A stretch of 13,469 nucleotides of DNA from Planctomycetota bacterium (lineage in GTDB: Bacteria > Planctomycetota > UBA11346). Where the stretch lies: positions 1 through 13,469 of the forward strand of contig JAHEDF010000049.1 in the NCBI GenBank assembly GCA_024641365.1. Reading direction: 5' to 3'. The notes below the pieces were generated by a model. It had not been told where the DNA came from, did not search any database, and worked only from the letters and a program-made list of their open reading frames with translations. Below, piece by piece: positions 1 to 6,254 of this stretch (positions are counted from its first letter, which is position 1; each line of letters begins with the position of its first letter). The translations under genes were made by a program, and so were the position numbers.

Positions 1-23
1 AAAATGTCAGACAAGACATCACC

Positions 24-51
24 TTGCCTTCCTGACAAAGCACGTTGTACT
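24..51 (+). promoter_or_regulatory. Possible promoter of tRNA-Arg(TCG)
   Basis: TTGCCT (24-29) and TGTACT (46-51) are separated by 16 nt. This resembles a sigma-70 -35/-10 pair, and transcription would start about 12 nt before the mature tRNA 5' end. The -10 has one mismatch to a TATACT-type box. The call rests on position and sequence likeness only. Confidence 0.3.
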
Positions 52-70
52 CCATATCCCGCATTCGCAC

Positions 71-143
71 GCGCTGGTAGCTCAATGGATAGAGCATCAG
101 ACTTCGGATCTGACGGTTGGGGGTTCGAGTCCCTCCCGGCGTG
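71..143 (+). tRNA. tRNA-Arg (anticodon TCG)
   Basis: A full 73-nt cloverleaf can be drawn. The acceptor is 71-77 with 136-142 (including G71-U142 and U75-G138 wobbles). The D arm GCTC/GAGC is at 80-83 and 92-95. The anticodon stem TCAGA/TCTGA is at 97-101 and 109-113, with loop CTTCGGA and anticodon TCG at 104-106, reading CGA-type arginine codons. The T stem is 119-123 with 131-135 around TTCGAGT. The discriminator is G143 and CCA is not encoded. It is closely related to the tRNA-Arg(ACG) on the opposite strand at 5951-6023: the first 28 nt are identical. Confidence 0.95.
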
Positions 144-386
144 CTTTTAAGATTACTTAACCTTACCTAACCAACATCTGTGCTTATTCAGCAAGATAAA
201 CATTCCTCATCTTTCAAAGCGTGTGTTTTTTTGCATACGATAATGGGAAAAGGCCCACAAAACTTATTGGTGACACTTTGTTTTTCTCACAAAATTAACT
301 GTAATGCGTGAGGATTTTTCTGGTCGTAGCCTTACGATTTACACAATTCAAAGGACTAAAGCAGTAATCAAAGCTTAATTACAACA

Positions 387-878
387 ATGAAAGATCCATC
401 AATGAAATACGCCGCATTAGATAAACTGAACGATTTGAAAATGAAGGGCATCATTTCAGACGAAGAATATAGTTATGAAAAAGAGAAACTTCTGAATAGT
501 GAAGAAGTAGACTATAATCAACGCAGCGATGAAAATGCCTATTGGGGCACAAATGAAAAAACCTTTGCTATGGCATTACATTTATCTCAATTTGCTAGTT
601 TAGTGGTTCCACTACTTGGCCTTATTTTACCCATTGTCATGTGGGCTTCTTTCAAAGATAAAAATGAATTTATCAATCAAAATGGTAGAAATGCGATAAA
701 TTGGATTATTTCTTCCACTATTTATCTTATCATTTCCATTGTTTTAGTCTTTTTTATTATTGGCATACCGATGTTAATTTTACTGTTAGTATTAGACATT
801 GTGTTTATCATTATGGCAGCGGTCAAAGCGAGTAACGGGATAAACTGGCAATATCCCATGAGTATTCGCTTCTTATAA
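387..878 (+). CDS. SHOCT/DUF4870-type small membrane protein
   Basis: A 163-aa protein. Residues about 8-36 (ALDKLNDLKMKGIISDEEY, then KEKLL) resemble a SHOCT motif, a short helical oligomerisation segment often attached to membrane proteins. Residues about 58-150 carry the DUF4870/Tic20-like signature: a first helix after FAMALHLSQF, a GLGLILPIVMW segment, a short polar loop with FINQNGRNAINW, then two very hydrophobic helices. This predicts a cytoplasmic N-terminus and three to four membrane spans. The function of the family is not known. The start is uncertain: no strong Shine-Dalgarno precedes ATG 387, and ATG 402 in frame is an alternative. A weak TTGGTG (267-272) and CAAAAT (290-295) pair, 17 nt apart, could be its promoter. 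The gene looks more AT-rich than the operon downstream and is convergent with the propeller gene. Confidence 0.8.
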   Translation: MKDPSMKYAALDKLNDLKMKGIISDEEYSYEKEKLLNSEEVDYNQRSDENAYWGTNEKTFAMALHLSQFASLVVPLLGLILPIVMWASFKDKNEFINQNGRNAINWIISSTIYLIISIVLVFFIIGIPMLILLLVLDIVFIIMAAVKASNGINWQYPMSIRFL

Positions 879-905
879 CGAAAATGGTCCGCTAGATATT
901 CAATT

Positions 906-938
906 CCTAAGCGGGTGGTGAAAAACCGCCCGCTTAGG
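906..938. terminator. Hairpin between convergent genes, probable bidirectional transcription stop
   Basis: CCTAAGCGGG (906-915) pairs perfectly with CCCGCTTAGG (929-938). Three further inner pairs leave a TGAAAAA loop. The hairpin lies between two convergent genes and includes the TAA stop of the minus-strand gene at 934-936. Neither side has a real T tract, so it may terminate poorly or mainly protect 3' ends. Confidence 0.6.
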
Positions 939-2208
939 GATCAATGCGATAGAGTGCTTTTTTCGTGCGTAGAAATAATGAGTTGCCTGAGACGGTTGGG
1001 CTTGCCATGCAGCCCTCTTCTAATTCATTAGTTGCGACGACTTTAAAATTTCGTCCTGGTTTCAGGATTGTGGTTTTGCCACGTGCATCTACAAAATATA
1101 ATAGCCCGTTGGCGTAAATCGGCGATGCGGCAAAGTCGACACCTAAGCGTTCTTTGTAAATATGCTCACCGGTTGCTAATACGAATGTGTTTATAATGCC
1201 GGAATCATTTACGACGTATAAAATATCATCGACAATAATAGGGGATGCTTGGGCGCCGCCTGGATTTTTTGCTGTCCACACGACATGTGTTTTCGTGGCA
1301 TCACCTTGAGCACCACTTGGTTTGAAGGCCCACAGTTCTGAGCGCGGAAAACCAGAATTAATCACGACAATATTCCCATCGGTAACTGGCCATGCAGCAC
1401 TGGAGAAACCTGGGTAATCAACGTACCATATTTCTTTACCGGTTAACGGTTCGTAACCGTATACGCGATGCGCAGCCGTGTTGATGCTCATGTCTTTGCC
1501 ATCAATCGGCATAATAAATGGCGTGCCAAATGCTTTGCGCGTGTCTTGTTTTCTCGGCGCTAAAATAGTGTCCGTTCCTGAGCGCTTGGTATTCCAACGC
1601 ACCTTACCCGTGTTGACATCGAGAGCAACCTGATATTGGACAGTCATGCCATCATAGGTGATTAAAATGAGGTCTTGATACAAGGTCGGCGAACCACCAG
1701 CGCCAACGTCGAAATCGACTTCTAAATCAGTTTGCTTCCAAATGACGGAAGCATCTTTGGTCGCTAAGCAAGCCGTGCCCATGGTTCCGAAATGTACCAC
1801 GACTTTATCGCCTATAATAAGTGGTGTTGGCGAGGCATAAGAATTGCGATCGTGTTTTTTTGCGGGTGCAGCAGGATTAAATATTTCGTTATCAATAAGT
1901 ATTTTCCCGCTCGCAGCATCGACTTTAATAACGCGTAACGATTTTCCCTCATTGAGCGCAGTGGTCATCCATAATGCGCCATCTGCAATAACAGGCGATG
2001 ACCAGCCTTCGCCTGGAATGGGGGTTTTCCACGTGATGTGTTCTGTTTCGCTCCAAGTGGTCGCTAATTTTGCTTCGACCGCATAGCCGTTGGCATGAGG
2101 ACCACGCATAGCAGGCCAATTTTCGACAGCGGGCAAGGTGTTCGTTACTGCACAGGTAAAGGTAAATGCTGAAATCGTGCAGAGCGAGCGTAAGGCGGAA
2201 AGAGACAT
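934..2208 (-). CDS. Secreted PQQ-like beta-propeller repeat protein
   Basis: A 424-aa protein. A signal peptide is likely at residues 1-28: hydrophobic SALRSLCTISAFTFTCAV, then a small-residue cleavage area before VENWP. The mature part begins with NWPAMRGPHANG, an opening very common in propeller proteins of Planctomycetes and related phyla. About seven repeats follow, carrying pieces such as WSSPVIADGALW, LDVNTGKVRW, PLTGKEIWYV, ASPIIVDDILYVVN, ASPIYANGLLYFVD and ASPTVSGNSLFL, which are blades of the PQQ/BamB type. The cell location is probably periplasmic or extracellular. A cofactor role is not evident and no BamB lipobox is seen, so it is best called a structural or binding propeller of unknown ligand. 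AAGGA stands 7 nt before the ATG, supporting this start. The gene is monocistronic, with no same-strand partner in view. Confidence 0.88.
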   Translation of the reverse strand: MSLSALRSLCTISAFTFTCAVTNTLPAVENWPAMRGPHANGYAVEAKLATTWSETEHITWKTPIPGEGWSSPVIADGALWMTTALNEGKSLRVIKVDAASGKILIDNEIFNPAAPAKKHDRNSYASPTPLIIGDKVVVHFGTMGTACLATKDASVIWKQTDLEVDFDVGAGGSPTLYQDLILITYDGMTVQYQVALDVNTGKVRWNTKRSGTDTILAPRKQDTRKAFGTPFIMPIDGKDMSINTAAHRVYGYEPLTGKEIWYVDYPGFSSAAWPVTDGNIVVINSGFPRSELWAFKPSGAQGDATKTHVVWTAKNPGGAQASPIIVDDILYVVNDSGIINTFVLATGEHIYKERLGVDFAASPIYANGLLYFVDARGKTTILKPGRNFKVVATNELEEGCMASPTVSGNSLFLRTKKALYRIDP

Positions 2209-2215
2209 GACAGCA

Positions 2216-2220
2216 TCCTT
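2216..2220 (-). promoter_or_regulatory. Ribosome binding site of the propeller gene
   Basis: AAGGA on the minus strand lies 7 nt before the ATG at 2208. This fixes the start of the minus-strand propeller protein directly before its signal peptide. Confidence 0.65.
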
Positions 2221-2451
2221 GAATGTCAGAAACGTGAATAAACTGAAAAAGTCTTACACCTACCAGTATGGTTGTCGTTGCCGGAAATTACCCCTTCCAA
2301 ACAGCGCTGATAGTGAGGTGGTATAGCACGGTCGCGAAAAACGGCTACATGGGCTTCGTAAGAGGTCACTTATGACATAGAATTATGCTGTATTGAGCAC
2401 AGAGATGTCATGTTCATGAGTCAAAAACCAGGACCAGTCGTTGTGCGGCAA

Positions 2452-2481
2452 TTGTTCACCGATCGAAGCACAAATTATAAT
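2452..2481 (+). promoter_or_regulatory. Probable sigma-70-like promoter of the sialidase gene
   Basis: TTGTTC (2452-2457) and a perfect TATAAT (2476-2481) are separated by 18 nt. Transcription would start near 2488, leaving a leader of about 130 nt before the sialidase ATG at 2621. This is a sequence match only. Confidence 0.5.
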
Positions 2482-2490
2482 GGTTGTACG

Positions 2491-2505
2491 TGGGCAGTTC
2501 GCCCA
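2491..2505 (+). other. Small leader hairpin upstream of sialidase
   Basis: TGGGC (2491-2495) and GCCCA (2501-2505) form a 5-bp stem with loop AGTTC. It is followed within a few bases by the self-complementary TTGGGCCAA. It would sit at the very 5' end of the transcript from the promoter at 2452-2481. Role unknown. Confidence 0.35.
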
Positions 2506-2608
2506 TCGCTTGGGCCAAACATGACCATATCAGTGTGTGAAAAAATCGAACAACACAGCGCATCAACGGCATTATAATCATTACAAGTTTTCCAAGCAGT
2601 TAGTGATG

Positions 2609-2614
2609 AAGGGA
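2609..2614 (+). promoter_or_regulatory. Ribosome binding site that sets the sialidase start
   Basis: AAGGGA lies 6 nt upstream of ATG 2621. The same frame is open from ATG 2537, but that extension (about 28 polar, basic residues) lacks a Shine-Dalgarno and would place the signal segment internally. I therefore prefer 2621. Confidence 0.65.
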
Positions 2615-2620
2615 ATTAAC

Positions 2621-3832
2621 ATGGCGTTCATAAATTACTTCAGCTCACATGCCCTGGCTTTATGGTGTGCGGTAGTGGCGTGGTGCGGGATAGGAATTTA
2701 TGCTGTTAAGAGTGAGTGTGGTGAATCAACACTGACACAAACACCCTTATTTATAAGTGGTGAGGATGGTTATAATACTTATCGCATTCCAGCGCTTATC
2801 ATTACAAACACAGGATCGGTAATTGCTTTTTGTGAGGGTCGTCGTTCTGGAGCTGGTGATGCTGGTGATATTGATGTAGTTGCGAAGCGGTCGACTGATG
2901 GCGGGCTTACGTGGTCAGTTTTAAAAACGGTGTTTGATGATGATAAAAACACCTGTGGGAATCCCTGTCCAGTTGTTGATCAAACGACGGGAACGATTTG
3001 GTTATTATTAACGCATAATGCTGGGACCGTTTCTGAGGGAGCTATGGTAAAAAAAACAGGAGCCGATACCCGTACGGTGTGGGTGTGTAATTCTACCGAT
3101 GATGGACAAACGTGGTCACAGCCAATTAATATTACAGAAAGCGTTAAAGATCCACGCTGGGGCTGGTACGCAACAGGCCCAGGGATTGGCATTCAACTAC
3201 AGCATGGTCCGCAGGCAGGACGTTTATTAATTCCAACCAATATGAGCTATGACGCAGAAAAAGGCGCCTTGCACGGCGCATTTAATTATGGGGCGTTGGC
3301 AATTTTTAGTGATGACAACGGTAAAACATGGCACAAAAGTCAGAACAGTATTGGACCAGGAGCTAACGAATCACAACTCGTTGAATTAAGCGATGGGCGG
3401 GTGATTTTAAATACACGCATGCAAACGCATCGTAGTACAGGTGGACGTGGGATTAGTACGAGTACTGATGGTGGAGTAACCTGGGCACCATTACAAGAGG
3501 ACACGCAATTGCCGGATCCCATTTGCCAAGGATCAGTTATTCGCTTTGATCAGTCAGATCCGAATGGAGCAGAACGCTTATTATTCTCTAATCCAGGACA
3601 GCCCTTAAAAACAAAATCGGGAATACGCGCAAATATGACGGTGCGATTAAGTCAGGATGGTGGTAAAACGTGGCCGATTATGCGCTCGCTGTCACCAGAT
3701 AAAGCCGCTTATTCCTGTTTAGGAGTATTGGCAGATAAAACTATTTTATGTTTATATGAAGCGGGCGAAAAAAAATATCATGAATCAATTCGTCTCGCGC
3801 GATTTTCATTGTCATGGGTGATGGGACAGTAA
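2621..3832 (+). CDS. Exported exo-alpha-sialidase (GH33-like, five Asp boxes)
   Basis: A 403-aa protein, likely releasing terminal sialic acids from glycans outside the cytoplasm. Residues 11-28 form a hydrophobic signal or anchor segment. Five Asp-box (BNR) motifs of form S-x-D-x-G-x-T-W stand at 91-98, 158-165, 230-237, 281-288 and 344-351, the mark of a six-bladed sialidase propeller. The catalytic set can be proposed: arginine triad R55 (YRIP motif), R266 (NTR) and R336 (GIRAN); acid/base Asp in GDAGDID (about 80-85); E250 (ANESQ); and nucleophile Y364 (AAYS). All expected classes are present, so it is probably active. No sialic acid catabolic genes (nan) are in the window, so it may feed a scavenging pathway elsewhere or only unmask other sugars. 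It is monocistronic with its own promoter-like sequence. The start is set by AAGGGA at 2609. Confidence 0.92.
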   Translation: MAFINYFSSHALALWCAVVAWCGIGIYAVKSECGESTLTQTPLFISGEDGYNTYRIPALIITNTGSVIAFCEGRRSGAGDAGDIDVVAKRSTDGGLTWSVLKTVFDDDKNTCGNPCPVVDQTTGTIWLLLTHNAGTVSEGAMVKKTGADTRTVWVCNSTDDGQTWSQPINITESVKDPRWGWYATGPGIGIQLQHGPQAGRLLIPTNMSYDAEKGALHGAFNYGALAIFSDDNGKTWHKSQNSIGPGANESQLVELSDGRVILNTRMQTHRSTGGRGISTSTDGGVTWAPLQEDTQLPDPICQGSVIRFDQSDPNGAERLLFSNPGQPLKTKSGIRANMTVRLSQDGGKTWPIMRSLSPDKAAYSCLGVLADKTILCLYEAGEKKYHESIRLARFSLSWVMGQ

Positions 3833-3979
3833 AATTGCTATAAGCGCGTGATAGCGTGTCGGATATTTTATTAGCGTATAAATATCAGTTATAAATATTT
3901 TTCTTTGTAGCAATAAAGCCGTGTAAAATAAGGCATATTTAGCATCTGGCTTTTCTTTATTTCGGTGCGAACCTTTGTT

Positions 3980-4549
3980 ATGCAGGTGCTTTTGCTTGTC
4001 GGTGCTGCCGTTGGACTCGCGATGGATGCGTGCGCTGTTGCGATTTCTCGTGGCATAGCCATTCGCGAGCCATCATGGCGCCAAGCAGCAACGATGGGAA
4101 TGGTCTTTGGTTTTTTTCAAGCTGCCATGCCATGTATTGGCTATGCTGCTGGTCTTGGAGCAAAACCCTATATTGAGGCAGTTGATCATTGGGTCGCTTT
4201 TATATTGCTTGCAATAATAGGTGGAAAAATGTGGTGGGAAGGTTGGTCGATGCAGGAAGACATCAATAAAACGAATTCTTGGCCAACGATGAAAACCATG
4301 TTGTTACTGGGCATCGCGACCAGTATCGATGCCTTAGCAGCAGGTGTTACGTTAGTAACAATGGATCAATCGTTATGGTTAGCCGTGTTAATAATTGGGA
4401 CAGTCACAGCACTGCTATCAACCCTGTGTGCACATTTTGCCCGCCACTTAGGTAATCGTTTTGGTCGCTATGCCGATATGTTTGGTGGTGTCCTGTTAGT
4501 CGGATTAGGGACCTGGATTCTAATTAGCCATCTCACAGGTATAAATTAA
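3980..4549 (+). CDS. mntP: Manganese efflux pump MntP
   Basis: A 189-aa inner-membrane protein predicted to export Mn2+ (MntP/YebN, formerly DUF204). It contains two homologous halves, each with the conserved acidic motif in a membrane helix: LAMDACAVAIS (Asp16) and TSIDALAAGV (Asp117). These match the DxxA motifs essential for transport in the family. Five to six hydrophobic helices span the length, and the size equals the usual 188 or so residues. A GTG at 3965 is open in frame, but ATG 3980 places the first Asp at position 16 as in E. coli MntP and is preferred. Neither start has a clear Shine-Dalgarno. No yybP-ykoY manganese riboswitch core is recognisable in 3833-3979. A transposable element sits directly behind the stop codon. 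Confidence 0.93.
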   Translation: MQVLLLVGAAVGLAMDACAVAISRGIAIREPSWRQAATMGMVFGFFQAAMPCIGYAAGLGAKPYIEAVDHWVAFILLAIIGGKMWWEGWSMQEDINKTNSWPTMKTMLLLGIATSIDALAAGVTLVTMDQSLWLAVLIIGTVTALLSTLCAHFARHLGNRFGRYADMFGGVLLVGLGTWILISHLTGIN

Positions 4550-4550
4550 T

Positions 4551-4559
4551 AGACATATT
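4551..4559. repeat. Left target-site duplication of the MITE
   Basis: AGACATATT occurs here and again at 4838-4846, exactly outside both terminal inverted repeats. This 9-bp direct repeat is what staggered insertion by a DDE transposase leaves. It begins 2 nt after the mntP stop codon. Confidence 0.85.
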
Positions 4560-4837
4560 CAATGTCATTCGGCTAATTAGCGCATTTCCCCCTGTAAAAT
4601 AGACGTTTTGAATACAGTTTAACCCCCGAAGACGTAGAGAGCGCAGAGAGCGCAGAGGGAATTTGCAAAAAAATCTTAGCTCATGCCATTACCTTTTATA
4701 TGGCAATAAACGGTAATTTGTATTGTAGATTTGTTTATAAACCATCTCTGCGCTCTCTGCGGTTAATTGCTTTTTGGTGTATTTCTCATTAACCCAGAAA
4801 CGCCGATATATATATGGTTCTTAGCCGAATAACATTG
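4560..4837. mobile_element. 278-bp MITE-like non-autonomous transposable element
   Basis: The ends are a 17-bp terminal inverted repeat: CAATGTCATTCGGCTAA at 4560-4576 matches the reverse complement of 4821-4837 at 16 of 17 positions. The element is bounded on both sides by the 9-bp direct repeat AGACATATT. Inside is a second, perfect 16-bp inverted repeat (4642-4657 and 4746-4761) around an AT-rich centre. There is no coding capacity. This is the architecture of a miniature inverted-repeat transposable element that would be moved by a transposase encoded elsewhere. The 9-bp duplication is compatible with several IS families (for example IS4-, IS1- or IS903-like), and I do not assign one. A transcript through it could fold into a long stem and act as a stop or stabiliser behind mntP. 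Confidence 0.85.
4642..4761. repeat. Internal inverted repeat of the MITE (GCAGAGA-type)
   Basis: CGCAGAGAGCGCAGAG (4642-4657) is perfectly complementary to 4746-4761. The left copy is preceded by a further GAGAGCG, giving a short tandem of the AGAGAGCGC phrase. The 88 nt between the arms are AT-rich and contain ATTACC and GGTAAT, which can pair in turn. The arms are GC-rich against an AT-rich background, so they stand out as a possible separate repeat nested in the element. Confidence 0.8.
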
Positions 4838-4846
4838 AGACATATT
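4838..4846. repeat. Right target-site duplication of the MITE
   Basis: Second copy of AGACATATT, identical to 4551-4559. Perfect identity suggests the insertion is not very old. Confidence 0.85.
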
Positions 4847-4931
4847 AATTTCTGATATCACTAATATTCCGTGCAAATGAATAGCCTTTAATGCAAAAGC
4901 TCGGTAAAAGAGTCTTAATCACGCCGCTTGA

Positions 4932-5227
4932 ATCAAAACGGTCAGTTATGGAATTTCATTGGGCATCAGTGTAAGACTATCTGAGGCTACTTATATTGGG
5001 AAAGACGGTTGGTGCCACATCACGATAGAAATCACGGGTGAGGAAATGTTGGTCTATACTGATAACAAACACGTCTTGTACGGCAAGCACTCATGATTGG
5101 CCGTGAGAAATCGTCGATTAATATTATTATGAATGGTTCTGGTGCGCGATTAGATAATAGTAAAGTGTATGCCGCTGCTCCACATACTGATTGGGATAAA
5201 CATAAAGAGTTGCTCAATATAAAATAA
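4932..5227 (+). pseudogene. Frameshifted C-terminal remnant of a DUF1080/LamG-like domain protein
   Basis: Two adjacent frames read as one protein tail. Frame one runs to a TGA at 5094-5096 and contains DGWCHITIEITGEEMLVYTD followed by NKHVLYGKH. The next frame starts with MIGREK at 5093, contains INIIMNGSGARLDNSKVYAA and PHTDWDKHKELL, and stops at 5227. The joined pattern (GWH-x-ITIEI-GDEM, self-referring D-x-KHVLYG-H, REK, then a V-W/Y-A-P-W-K ending) resembles the C-terminal jelly-roll domain (DUF1080 / 3-keto-disaccharide hydrolase type) of planctomycete sugar-active proteins, as I recall it. A single lost base near 5091 explains the break. No N-terminal part is present, so only a dead fragment remains. 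The upstream limit is set by the in-frame stop at 4929-4931. The resemblance is by eye. Confidence 0.55.
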
Positions 5228-5602
5228 AATATGAGTTAATCGAATTAATTATATTCCTTTATTTTTAGTGTTGAGTTAATAAAAGATTTGCAAATTTAAT
5301 GTAATACGGTGTGCATAATAACGAGTCAGTTATTGGGTAATTCTAAATCCAAAAAGAATATTTTTGCTTAAACAGAAATGTCTTTTAGATAGCAATGATT
5401 AAGCCAGATATGTGATATAGATCATATTAATGCAATCGGTCTGTGAGTTTATGCAAAAATTAGTCATCTAATAAGCTGGCATTACGCAAAAACAGGAATA
5501 TTTCATAGACTTTGGTAGTGGTATTGATAGACATCGGCCAGTCTTCATTCTTACCACCAAGCCATCACCTCAGATGATGGATACCAAAGAAAGAAATACA
5601 TT
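5228..5602. other. AT-rich intergenic region without a recognised gene
   Basis: No convincing open frame. Visible items are a 6-bp hairpin AATAAC/GTTATT (5317-5334, loop GAGTCA), a TGTGA-N6-TCATA string at 5411-5426 that resembles a CRP/FNR-family half-palindrome, and a 6-bp hairpin CCATCA/TGATGG (5562-5580) shortly before the next gene. None can be given a function from sequence alone. Confidence 0.4.
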
Positions 5603-5860
5603 ATGATAGGTTTGATCCTGCTTATAATCGGAATGCTAGCTGCTTTTGTAGGTGGCATTTGGCTTCTCGTCGTAATATTCAAAGAAAGCGTGCTCTGGGG
5701 CGTATTATCATTAATATTTGGACCAGTTTCATTAGTCTTCGTCGTTATGCATTGGGATATTAGCAAGAAACCATTCTTAATCCAAATAGCGGGGATTGTT
5801 ATTGCGATAATTGGAGCGGTGATAATGGGGCCCATGGAATCCAACATCACAACTCAGTAA
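5603..5860 (+). CDS. Small hydrophobic membrane protein, unknown function
   Basis: An 85-aa protein made almost entirely of membrane segments: about residues 2-26, 31-50 and 58-75, with a conserved-looking loop HWDISKKPFLIQ between the second and third. Similar short proteins (FKESVLWG, then a hydrophobic stretch, then HW-x-x-x-KKPFL) occur widely as hypothetical proteins in Gram-negative and PVC genomes, as I recall them. No enzymatic motif is present. The start ATG has only a purine-rich AAAGAAAGAAA before it. A small hairpin at 5562-5580 precedes the gene and a strong bidirectional terminator at 5906-5942 follows it, so it is transcribed alone. Confidence 0.7.
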   Translation: MIGLILLIIGMLAAFVGGIWLLVVIFKESVLWGVLSLIFGPVSLVFVVMHWDISKKPFLIQIAGIVIAIIGAVIMGPMESNITTQ

Positions 5861-5905
5861 TTTTGTCGCTGGATGTGGTTACAAATAAAACTAATCACTA
5901 AAAAC

Positions 5906-5942
5906 AAAGCCCCGTGCGCTTTAAAACGCACGGGGCTTTTTT
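5906..5942. terminator. Strong bidirectional intrinsic terminator
   Basis: AAAGCCCCGTGCG (5906-5918) pairs perfectly over 13 bp with CGCACGGGGCTTT (5927-5939), with an 8-nt loop. On + it runs into TTTTTT (5937-5942), ending the small membrane protein gene. On - it runs into TTTGTTTTT, ending tRNA-Arg(ACG), whose 3' end is at 5951. Confidence 0.93.
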
Positions 5943-5950
5943 AGGGTTGG

Positions 5951-6023
5951 CGCGCCGGAGAGGACTCGAACCTCTAACCTTCTGATCCGTAGTCAGATGC
6001 TCTATCCATTGAGCTACCAGCGC
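5951..6023 (-). tRNA. tRNA-Arg (anticodon ACG)
   Basis: A 73-nt cloverleaf on the minus strand. The acceptor is GCGCTGG/CCGGCGC, the D arm GCTC/GAGC, and the anticodon stem TCTGA/TCAGA with loop CTACGGA and anticodon ACG. The T arm is AGAGG/CCTCT around TTCGAGT. The discriminator is G and CCA is not encoded. The A34 would be deaminated to inosine by TadA to read CGU, CGC and CGA. It shares its first 28 nt with tRNA-Arg(TCG) at 71-143. A terminator follows directly. Confidence 0.96.
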
Positions 6024-6038
6024 AGGTACGGGCGGCGG

Positions 6039-6065
6039 AGCATAGGAAAAGCAGCCATTGGTCAA
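6039..6065 (-). promoter_or_regulatory. Possible promoter of tRNA-Arg(ACG)
   Basis: On the minus strand TTGACC (6060-6065) and TATGCT (6039-6044) stand 15 nt apart, and the start would fall about 10 nt before the tRNA. The -35 is close to consensus; the spacer is shorter than ideal. Confidence 0.4.
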
Positions 6066-6254
6066 GACAGGAGGCTTGTTGGTCTGGGAGATTCGTCGAA
6101 ATGATGGGAAAATACCGCATGATTGCTGTCTATCGATAGCTTGCGATTCGTGCTGAGGGGAGCGCGCCGGTTGTGCAGCGGCTTGGTTTGCCAAACAGAC
6201 ACATATTGCCTGCACGCTGGGGTCCCTAGGCTGCGGCCCTTCCACGGCGCACCC

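Larger units (their letters stand above)
2209..2620. other. Intergenic region between divergent propeller and sialidase genes
   Basis: This 412-nt region holds the 5' signals of both divergent genes. On + there is a promoter-like pair at 2452-2481, a small hairpin at 2491-2505 and the sialidase ribosome binding site at 2609-2614. On - there is the propeller ribosome binding site at 2216-2220. On the minus strand a TGCTATACC string (about 2320-2330) resembles an extended -10 for the propeller gene, but I see no matching -35. Confidence 0.5.

Noticed and set aside
2416..2577. A 53-codon open frame on + beginning MSQKPGPVVV, before the sialidase gene
   Set aside because: No convincing Shine-Dalgarno and no resemblance to a known family. 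It contains the TATAAT of the likely sialidase promoter. It is probably a chance frame.
2537..2620. N-terminal extension of the sialidase from ATG 2537
   Set aside because: It adds a basic polar stretch before the signal segment and has no ribosome binding site, whereas ATG 2621 has AAGGGA 6 nt upstream.
6123..6254. Upstream extension of the TrpG/PabA frame
   Set aside because: The family begins at [11 protein letters not shown]. The extra 44 residues have no homology-like pattern and reach into the region between the tRNA and the operon.
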